NCBI GenBank assembly: GCA_003444595.1
Contig: DLUO01000019.1
Coordinates: 1-5,422, forward strand
Reading direction: 5' to 3'
Origin: Bacillota bacterium
Lineage (GTDB): Bacteria; Bacillota; Dethiobacteria; DTU022; UBA8154
DNA length: 5,422 nucleotides
Part shown: piece after piece, positions 1 through 4,612 of the stretch
How the letters are laid out: every line of letters starts with the position of its first letter
How positions within the stretch are numbered: the first letter of the stretch is position 1
Notes under the pieces: model-generated
Told to the model about the DNA's origin: nothing
The model's input: only the letters and a program-made list of their open reading frames with translations
Databases searched by the model: none
Position numbers and translations under genes: made by a program

Positions 1-897
1 ACCCTGGGCAGCCTGGTTATCCCCTTGGTAAATCTGGTTGATCTCAGCGTGGTTCCTTTGAGGCTTCACGAAGTCGGATACTCCACGGAAGAGGCTACGG
101 CCCTTTACGGGCAGCTTACGGGAATGGCCGGCTCTGTTATCCAGTTTCCCCTGATTATCACTATTGCTTTGGCCATGAGCCTCGTCCCGGCTATCTCGGA
201 GGCACAGGCCCTGCGAAACAGCCTTCTTGTCAGGGGAAGAACCGATCTGGCGATGCGCTTTACTTTATTTTTCAGTATTCCGGCATCCTTTGGGCTCTTT
301 GTCCTGGCCGAACCCACCACCTTTGTCCTCTTTGAAAATGCTTCCGCCGCATATCCCCTTGCGGCGATGGCTTTTGGGTTAATATTTATGTCCCTTTATA
401 CTGCTACTTCCGGTATTTTACAGGGCCTGGGATATGTGCTGGATCCTGTCAAATACATGATCCTGGGAACCATCGTTAAATTTATTTTAAGCTGGATTCT
501 GACGGCGGATCCCCGCCTGCATATCGGCGGGGCGGCGCTGGCTACGGTAATAAGTTTCTTTATCGCCTCTTTCCTGAACATCAGGAGAGTCAGCCAGATT
601 ACGGGTTGGCGTTTTAATTTTAAGGAGCTACTGTTCAAGCCCCTGGCAGCGGCCCTGGTAATGTCCCCGGTTGTATATGTTATATACAGGGGCGCTATGG
701 GGGTGTTCGCGCCTTCCTTTACCCCCAGGCTGGCCCAGGCGGCCTCCTTATTCCCGGCGATCCTGTCGGGGATAATTATCTTTGCCCTGGTTTTGTTCCT
801 GGTAGGAGGTGTGCGTGAAGAAGATCTCAAATCCGTTCCACGCCTGGGAGATACACTTTTAAAACTGGCACGCAAGTTCAATTTATTGAGAAGATGA
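1..897 (+). CDS. spoVB: SpoVB/MurJ-like polysaccharide flippase, C-terminal part (5' end outside window)
   Basis: This is the last 298 codons of a polytopic membrane protein of the MATE/MOP flippase superfamily (COG2244; SpoVB, YtgP and MurJ relatives). The frame is open from base 1, so the TTG at 25 is an internal codon and not the start. Family members are usually about 500-550 residues, so roughly the first 200 are missing. About seven or eight hydrophobic segments are visible, roughly at window residues 1-20, 44-68, 87-103, 117-143, 152-168, 175-194, 214-236 and 247-271, followed by a short basic cytoplasmic tail ending in LRR. The start of the window (GSLVIPLVNLVD, then VPLRL) resembles the mid-protein region of SpoVB-type proteins. 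SpoVB is needed for spore cortex synthesis and is thought to move lipid-linked peptidoglycan precursors across the outer forespore membrane. The mazG gene follows after 33 bp with no visible terminator, so co-transcription is likely. The superfamily is clear; SpoVB rather than another paralogue is inferred from similarity and the mazG neighbour. Confidence 0.85.
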   Translation, partial: TLGSLVIPLVNLVDLSVVPLRLHEVGYSTEEATALYGQLTGMAGSVIQFPLIITIALAMSLVPAISEAQALRNSLLVRGRTDLAMRFTLFFSIPASFGLFVLAEPTTFVLFENASAAYPLAAMAFGLIFMSLYTATSGILQGLGYVLDPVKYMILGTIVKFILSWILTADPRLHIGGAALATVISFFIASFLNIRRVSQITGWRFNFKELLFKPLAAALVMSPVVYVIYRGAMGVFAPSFTPRLAQAASLFPAILSGIIIFALVLFLVGGVREEDLKSVPRLGDTLLKLARKFNLLRR

Positions 898-918
898 GCT
901 AATCATCTATTACAGTTT

Positions 919-926
919 GGGAGGAG
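919..926 (+). promoter_or_regulatory. Ribosome binding site of mazG
   Basis: GGGAGGAG lies 4 bases before the ATG at 931, with its GGAGG core (920-924) 6 bases away. This strong site fixes the MazG start at 931. It therefore shows that the short N-terminus is the natural beginning of the protein and not a misplaced start. Confidence 0.8.
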
Positions 927-930
927 CATT

Positions 931-2103
931 ATGCCTGTAACAGCCTTTCATTGGGGTTATATCCTGGATTTTTTGGAGCGGGAAATGGGGGTGAATTTTT
1001 CCAGAGGCGTTTCCTTCTATGACGCTCGTTCCCTGGAAGAGCTACATGAACCGCTACGGAGCCACCTTATCATTACCAATCCCCGCAGCAATGAGCTGCT
1101 CGCCAATATCAAGAGGCACCTTTTAAGGTATTACCCCCCTGAACATAATGTAAATATCCTCCAGCTTGAGGGCGGAGATTCCCTATCCCTTTTAAAGGTA
1201 CAGCCCCTGGAGAAAATAGATGAAGTAAGTATCTCCAATGGCGAGGCCATATTTCATCTGGTGCCCTCGCCATACTACACCCTGGGCGATTTGGCCTGCT
1301 TGATGAAAAAACTGCGTTCTCCGGAGGGGTGCCCCTGGGACAGGCAGCAGGATCATCTTTCCCTGCGTCCGTATGTCTTGGAGGAAGCTTACGAGGTTGT
1401 CGAGGCCATTAATAGTGGAGAACCCCGGGAACTATGTGAAGAGCTGGGCGATCTGCTGCTGCAAGTTATTTTCCACAGCCAGCTGGCCTGGGAACAAAGA
1501 GATTTCTCTCTCTGGCAGGTTATTGACGGGATAACGACTAAAATATACCGGCGTCATCCCCATGTTTTCCAAAGTGACAATGTTTCCAGCGCCTCTGAGG
1601 TGAGATTAAAGTGGCAGGAGATCAAACAACGGGAAAAAGGCCGCGAAAAAGGCGGGCTGTTGGCCATACCGAAGGAGCTGCCCGCCCTGATGAAAGCACA
1701 GAAACTGCAAAAGAGAGCCGCGGATGTCGGTTTTGACTGGCCCGATCTCAGCGGTGCCGTGGAGAAGCTGCACGAAGAGCTAAAGGAACTTCTGGAGGCC
1801 TGTGACACGGGATGCAGGAGGAAAATAGAAGAGGAAACGGGGGATTTGTTCTTCGCCCTGGTAAATATTGCCCGCTTTTTGGGGGTGGAGGCGGAGATCG
1901 CGCTGCAATCCACTGTGGACAAGTTTATCCGGCGGTTTAGATATATTGAAGACCAGGTACAGCTCCGCGGTGGAAATTATTCTGCTTTCTCCCTGGAAGA
2001 GCTGGACCGCTGGTGGGAAGAGGCCAAGGAACAGGAAACAAGAGGGGCGCGGGCTCAGGAACCGTGCCCCGGTAGCACCCCCCCGGAGAAGCGCACTACT
2101 TAA
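931..2103 (+). CDS. mazG: Nucleoside triphosphate pyrophosphohydrolase MazG with a truncated tetrapyrrole-methylase-like N-terminus
   Basis: MazG enzymes hydrolyse NTPs/dNTPs to NMP and pyrophosphate, cleaning the cytosolic nucleotide pool. Two tandem all-alpha MazG modules are visible. The first, roughly residues 117-235, has GCPWD (133-137), the metal-binding EExxE (E151, E152, E155), ExxD (E171, D174) and RRHPHVF (207-213). The second, roughly 250-366, has E282, E283 and E286, then E302 and D305, and ends near WWEEAK (361-366). All expected metal ligands are present. Residues 1-115 resemble only the C-terminal portion of the SAM-dependent tetrapyrrole (corrin/porphyrin) methylase domain fused to MazG in YabN-type proteins. 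The N-terminal half with the glycine-rich motifs is absent, and only 33 bp separate this gene from the upstream one. At 390 residues it lies between stand-alone MazG (about 260) and full fusions (about 480-490). The last 24 residues, after 366, are low-complexity and rich in Pro, Arg and Glu, and are probably not conserved. It is probably translated from a spoVB-mazG transcript. Confidence 0.93.
   Translation: MPVTAFHWGYILDFLEREMGVNFSRGVSFYDARSLEELHEPLRSHLIITNPRSNELLANIKRHLLRYYPPEHNVNILQLEGGDSLSLLKVQPLEKIDEVSISNGEAIFHLVPSPYYTLGDLACLMKKLRSPEGCPWDRQQDHLSLRPYVLEEAYEVVEAINSGEPRELCEELGDLLLQVIFHSQLAWEQRDFSLWQVIDGITTKIYRRHPHVFQSDNVSSASEVRLKWQEIKQREKGREKGGLLAIPKELPALMKAQKLQKRAADVGFDWPDLSGAVEKLHEELKELLEACDTGCRRKIEEETGDLFFALVNIARFLGVEAEIALQSTVDKFIRRFRYIEDQVQLRGGNYSAFSLEELDRWWEEAKEQETRGARAQEPCPGSTPPEKRTT
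2044..2070. terminator. Possible hairpin terminator for the minus-strand com operon
   Basis: The arms GGGGCGCGG (2044-2052) and CCGTGCCCC (2062-2070) flank a 9-base loop inside the 3' end of mazG. Read on the minus strand, the hairpin lies just after the stop of the small membrane ORF and is followed by a T-rich stretch (TCTTGTTTCCTGTTCC, 2043-2028), as in an intrinsic terminator. Against this, the minus-strand stem has one A-C mismatch and the T run is interrupted. On the plus strand the stem is perfect apart from a G-U pair, but it is not followed by T residues. It could also be chance in GC-rich coding DNA. Confidence 0.3.
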
Positions 2104-2251
2104 CCTTCCCCTTTCGTAAATCCGGGAGTCTATTAAAGAAATAGCTGTAGTTATCGAACTTGTTCAGCGAAAGTACGGGTTCGGAAATGGCCAGCCAGAT
2201 CAGGTTGGCCACAAAAAGGTAAAAAACTACTTTTATGAACACGGCAGCCAC
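2096..2251 (-). CDS. Small single-pass membrane protein, function unknown (51 aa)
   Basis: I do not recognise this protein. The frame opens immediately after the DUF441 stop codon and runs to a TAG at 2098-2096. From the GTG at 2251 it encodes 51 residues. Residues 1-22 are strongly hydrophobic (VFIKVVFYLFVANLIWLA) and probably form one membrane helix. A polar, aromatic stretch follows (residues 29-42, NKFDNYSYFFNR within it), and then a basic tail ending KGKVK. Codon choice looks like that of the neighbouring genes. No good Shine-Dalgarno is present: GAGAG (2257-2253) is too close to the GTG at 2251 but 10 bases from a second in-frame GTG at 2242, which would give 48 residues. Translation may instead be coupled to DUF441, whose stop is 18 bases upstream. 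The stop overlaps the 3' end of mazG by 8 bp in convergent orientation. Reality of the gene is likely but unproven. Confidence 0.5.
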   Translation of the reverse strand: MAAVFIKVVFYLFVANLIWLAISEPVLSLNKFDNYSYFFNRLPDLRKGKVK

Positions 2252-2269
2252 GCTCTCTATTTCATCATT

Positions 2270-2725
2270 TCATCGCGCAAAAAGCTCAATCACGTACAGA
2301 AAAAAGGCAGCAACTCCACCGGCCATGAGAGGCCCAACGGGAATACCTTTGAAAAAAACGATGCCGATAATGGAGCCGATAACCAGGCCCAGGATAACTT
2401 GCGGGCGGCTCTCCAGCAGGTTAAGTCCCATACCGTTTAACCTTGTGGCAATAATCCCTCCGGCAATGGCCAGTATCCCCGGCAGAGAGCTGAAGGTAAG
2501 CAGGATTTCTCTCCCTCCCACCCTTTCCAAAGCCAGGGGAACGAGGACGGCAATCATTAAGAAAAGCAATCCCAGTTCCACCCCCCGTTCCTCCAGCAGG
2601 GGGAGCAGGCTCCTGATTCCGAGCACTTTTATGAGTAATAAAAGCCCGGCCGCCAGGGTAAGGGAGCTGGAGCGCGCCAGCAATCCCAGGATGAAGATGA
2701 CGGTGATAAAAATAAACCCGTTCAC
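2270..2725 (-). CDS. DUF441 / UPF0756 family membrane protein (YtwI/YeaL-like)
   Basis: This 151-residue, very hydrophobic protein has about four membrane segments, roughly residues 3-35, 50-66, 78-95 and 109-148. It fits the DUF441 (UPF0756) family typified by B. subtilis YtwI and E. coli YeaL in length and hallmark stretches: LLLIKVLG near the N-terminus, an AVLVPLA segment in the middle, LLESRPQV followed by LGLVIGSIIGI, and a terminal GIPVGPLMAGG loop-helix. The biochemical function of the family is unknown to me. The start is a GTG at 2725 preceded by AAGGGG (2738-2733) with 7 bases of spacing; an in-frame TAA two codons upstream excludes a longer product. The gene begins 35 bp after comB ends on the same strand and is followed at once by the small membrane ORF, so it is probably part of the comA-comB transcript. 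A role linked to sulfolactate is only a guess from position. Confidence 0.88.
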   Translation of the reverse strand: MNGFIFITVIFILGLLARSSSLTLAAGLLLLIKVLGIRSLLPLLEERGVELGLLFLMIAVLVPLALERVGGREILLTFSSLPGILAIAGGIIATRLNGMGLNLLESRPQVILGLVIGSIIGIVFFKGIPVGPLMAGGVAAFFLYVIELFAR

Positions 2726-2760
2726 TTTTTAGCCCCTTCTCCGCTTTTCCTATTTCCATA

Positions 2761-3543
2761 TTATATGTGCAGGGAAGCAGAGATAGAAGCAGGGGCTCCG
2801 GGGATTTTGGCCGCTTTTACTGAGCCTTTTTCGTAGAAGGGCAAAAGCCGGAAGATATCTTCCCGGCTGCAGAAGTCAATATCCTGCTTCTGCCCCGCTT
2901 CAAGGAGCCTGCGGCCGTTGTCGCTTTGTTCAAGCAGTTTCACCACGGCCTTTTTATTGTTTTTATGTTTTACCGCATTTTTATAAAAACAAGCTGCAGC
3001 AACGGCCAGATCGGAAAAGAAAAAATCCTTATTCCTTGCTTGTAAATCTGCAGCCAGGCGGCCGGCGGTTAGAAAATCTTCGGGGGAATAATTTCCTCTT
3101 GTTCCCGAACAGCAGAGCACCAGATCATTTTTTTGGGCAACCAGCCATTCTCCCACAGTTTTTGCATTCAAGAGGGCGCAGATAAGAATTTTACGGGCAG
3201 ATTCAAGCTTTAGCAGCGTCCGGGTGCCATTTGTCGTAGTAAAGATGATTCCTTTATTTTTTATGATGCTGCCGCGATACTCCAGGGGCGAATTTCCCAG
3301 GTCAAAGGTTTCCTGGTGGTGCCCTTCCACCTCGCCTCCCAGGAGGTAATTTTGATGCTTCCTTTTTTTTAGCTCCAGCGCCTCCTGAACCGAAGCTACG
3401 GGGATTATTTCCCGGCACCCCTGGCTTAAGGCGGTTACCATTGTGCTGGTCGCCCTCAGGGTATCAATGACAATGCATATTTTGCCTCTTACAGCCTCTT
3501 CTGTTATTTGCTGGTGAGTCAGGATAAGATCTACCAGGTTCAT
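2761..3543 (-). CDS. comB: 2-phosphosulfolactate phosphatase ComB
   Basis: ComB removes phosphate from (R)-2-phospho-3-sulfolactate to give 3-sulfolactate, a Mg-dependent step right after ComA. The 260-residue protein has the family signatures in order: IDTLRATSTMVTAL (26-39), REIIPVASVQEA (44-55), LLGGE (67-71), FDLGNSPLEY (80-89), FTTTNGTRTL (101-110), ALLNAKTV (123-130) and CSGTRGNYSPEDFLTAG (145-161). The length is slightly above the usual 230-245, with the extra residues in a non-conserved C-terminal tail after about residue 240. The start ATG at 3543 has a weak site, AGTAGG (3556-3551), 7 bases upstream. comA lies 73 bp upstream on the same strand and DUF441 35 bp downstream. In B. subtilis the homologous pair accounts for sulfolactate in spores; in methanogens it feeds coenzyme M. 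The family is clear; the physiological end product here is inferred. Confidence 0.94.
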   Translation of the reverse strand: MNLVDLILTHQQITEEAVRGKICIVIDTLRATSTMVTALSQGCREIIPVASVQEALELKKRKHQNYLLGGEVEGHHQETFDLGNSPLEYRGSIIKNKGIIFTTTNGTRTLLKLESARKILICALLNAKTVGEWLVAQKNDLVLCCSGTRGNYSPEDFLTAGRLAADLQARNKDFFFSDLAVAAACFYKNAVKHKNNKKAVVKLLEQSDNGRRLLEAGQKQDIDFCSREDIFRLLPFYEKGSVKAAKIPGAPASISASLHI

Positions 3544-3616
3544 CGTTGTACCTACTCTGTAACCTACTGATGTTGAAACACAGGCTTTACGGTTGTCTAC
3601 TCACAGATTAAAACTA
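3544..3616 (-). other. comA-comB intergenic spacer with a repeated AGTAGGT motif
   Basis: This 73-bp gap separates two genes of one pathway. On the minus strand it carries two copies of AGTAGGT exactly 12 bases apart (3568-3562 and 3556-3550); the nearer copy serves as the weak ribosome binding site of comB. A third, related AGTAGACAACC lies further upstream. I see no terminator-like hairpin and no convincing promoter, so read-through from comA is the simplest view. Confidence 0.4.
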
Positions 3617-4456
3617 TCATAAGCTTGAAATTTTGCTTCCTCTTTTTTCATCCCCCAGCGACAGTTTAAAAGTATCGGCCCTTAATCCGTTCCGGAGCGC
3701 TTCCAGGGCGAGAATCTCTTCAGGGGGAATATTGCCCAGGTTTACATTGGGGCCGAACATGGTGATAAAGTCAACCTGCTGTTTTTTTAGCGGGGCTTCC
3801 CAGATAATTTGCTCCTGTTCGGGAATGGAGAGCAAAAGTTTGTTTATTTTTCCCATTTCAATGCTTCCCTGATGGTTAAAAATAGTAACGTCTTTCCCTG
3901 ATTCCCTGGCTTCCAGGATGACCTTGAAAGCGCCGTCATCGAGATCCCTTTTAACCTGTTCGCCCATCAACTCAGGATAAAAAGCTTCGTCAGTCTCCTT
4001 TTTGCCAATCTCCGTCAGTACCAGCAATTTATTCTCCCGCGCCGTTTTAATTAGCCGGCTTCTTTTCCGGGGAGGCAACTCAATTGTTCCATCGGAAATT
4101 TCTACAGCTGAGAAACCAAGTTCACGGGCCCGGTGCAGGTAATCGTTACCTTTTCCCTGGATAAGAGCGATTTCCAGAAAAGTGCCTCCGGGGAACACAA
4201 TAATATTGAATGAGTGCAGCAGCTCAATTTTTTTGCGGAGGATCGCAGGATGATAGAGGGCTGAAGAGCCGAAACTTAATTTCCAGAAATCTATGTACTC
4301 CGCGCACATCTCCAGGATGTCAAATGTTTCCCTTAAACCCGTACCTTTGTCGATGACCATAGTTATTCCGTTCCGGCGGGGTTTTTCTCTAATCCTCTCC
4401 GGAAGGGGGAAATAAATATCCAGTTCCCATCCGTTATGTATTGTTTCCCTTGGCAA
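3617..4456 (-). CDS. comA: Phosphosulfolactate synthase ComA
   Basis: ComA joins sulfite to phosphoenolpyruvate to form (R)-2-phospho-3-sulfolactate. It is a TIM-barrel enzyme that needs Mg and belongs to PF02679. The 279 residues show the barrel strands and active-site stretches of the family: VIDKGTG (34-40), YIDFWKLSFGSSALY (54-68), FPGGTFLE (88-95), AVEISDGTIELP (117-128), LVLTEIGKK (145-153), VILEARESG (179-187), IIWEAP (217-222) and GPNVNLGNIP (235-244), then LEALRNGLRADTF (251-263). The similarity to B. subtilis YitD is recognisable along the whole length. The start is a TTG at 4456, chosen because AAAGGAGAG lies 5 to 8 bases upstream and the resulting N-terminus has the expected length before the first barrel strand. 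It is the first gene of the minus-strand unit and faces a divergent SpoIID-like gene. No ComC, ComD or ComE homologue is in view. Confidence 0.94.
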   Translation of the reverse strand: MPRETIHNGWELDIYFPLPERIREKPRRNGITMVIDKGTGLRETFDILEMCAEYIDFWKLSFGSSALYHPAILRKKIELLHSFNIIVFPGGTFLEIALIQGKGNDYLHRARELGFSAVEISDGTIELPPRKRSRLIKTARENKLLVLTEIGKKETDEAFYPELMGEQVKRDLDDGAFKVILEARESGKDVTIFNHQGSIEMGKINKLLLSIPEQEQIIWEAPLKKQQVDFITMFGPNVNLGNIPPEEILALEALRNGLRADTFKLSLGDEKRGSKISSL

Positions 4457-4462
4457 AGCACT

Positions 4463-4471
4463 CTCTCCTTT
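4463..4471 (-). promoter_or_regulatory. Ribosome binding site deciding the TTG start of comA
   Basis: On the minus strand AAAGGAGAG (4471-4463) sits upstream of the TTG at 4456, with 8 bases between AAAGGAG and the start. No ATG or GTG is available in this frame nearby; the next in-frame ATG is codon 33, inside the first conserved stretch. The site therefore supports TTG as the true start. Confidence 0.7.
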
Positions 4472-4474
4472 TGG

Positions 4475-4503
4475 GGTATAAGATAGTGGATTGGAAAATA
4501 TTT
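4475..4503 (-). promoter_or_regulatory. Weak sigma-E-like promoter candidate upstream of comA
   Basis: On the minus strand AAATATT (4503-4497) is followed after 14 bases by CTTATACC (4482-4475). Compared with the mother-cell sigma-E consensus as I recall it (KMATATT, 14-15 bases, CATACAMT), it matches 6 of 7 and 5 of 8 positions. It would place the transcript start very close to the ribosome binding site, which argues against it. No good sigma-A promoter was seen for comA. Confidence 0.2.
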
Positions 4504-4533
4504 TGTTTATCCTATTCTTTTCCCGGCGGAAAA

Positions 4534-4563
4534 GTGACTTACATAGGGCAGGCTGAATAAAAT
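4534..4563 (+). promoter_or_regulatory. Sigma-A-like promoter candidate for the SpoIID-like gene
   Basis: GTGACT (4534-4539) and TAAAAT (4558-4563) are separated by 18 bases and differ from TTGACA/TATAAT at two and one positions. The transcript would start near 4570, giving a leader of about 40 bases before the TTG at 4613. The match is only moderate in an AT-rich gap, and a sporulation sigma factor could be used instead. Confidence 0.3.
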
Positions 4564-4597
4564 ATCCATCAAGTGTTAAACTAGGATTATCTTGAGC

Positions 4598-4604
4598 AAG
4601 GGGG
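4598..4604 (+). promoter_or_regulatory. Ribosome binding site supporting a TTG start for the SpoIID-like gene
   Basis: AAGGGGG (one mismatch to AAGGAGG) lies 8 bases before the in-frame TTG at 4613. The alternative ATG at 4634 has only AGG at 12 bases. A further in-frame TTG at 4592 has AGGA (4583-4586) 5 bases upstream. An in-frame TAA at 4577 limits any longer product. Confidence 0.5.
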
Positions 4605-4612
4605 CGGTTGAA

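Noticed and set aside
396..881. Minus-strand 161-codon ORF opposite spoVB
   Set aside because: It is antisense to clear membrane segments of the flippase; its composition (many Arg, Thr, Lys) is what the complement of hydrophobic codons gives.
931..1275. Idea that the missing methylase half is encoded upstream in another frame (frameshifted gene)
   Set aside because: The upstream bases are occupied by the intact spoVB 3' end up to 897, leaving 33 bp and a strong ribosome binding site, so no room exists for about 100 residues of methylase.
2188..2211. 9-bp inverted repeat (TGGCCAGCC / GGTTGGCCA, 6-base loop) with nearby A runs, considered as a bidirectional terminator
   Set aside because: The stem is followed by A and not T on the plus strand, and on the minus strand only by TTTCC. 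It lies inside the small membrane ORF and is probably just codons, although it would become more interesting if that ORF is not real.
2235..2732. Plus-strand 165-codon ORF opposite DUF441
   Set aside because: It is rich in Pro, Ser, Arg and Lys with no recognisable fold, and lies exactly antisense to a recognisable DUF441 protein that has a ribosome binding site. It is a shadow frame.
2421..2759. Minus-strand ORF starting with ATG at 2759 and overlapping DUF441
   Set aside because: It covers most of DUF441 in another frame, is Gly/Arg/His-rich and matches nothing I recognise. The GTG-started DUF441 frame is well supported.
4505..4534. GTTTA and GGCGGAAAAG considered as a sigma-F/G-type promoter for the SpoIID-like gene
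   Set aside because: Two mismatches at key positions of the -10 element; weaker than the sigma-A-like pair just downstream.
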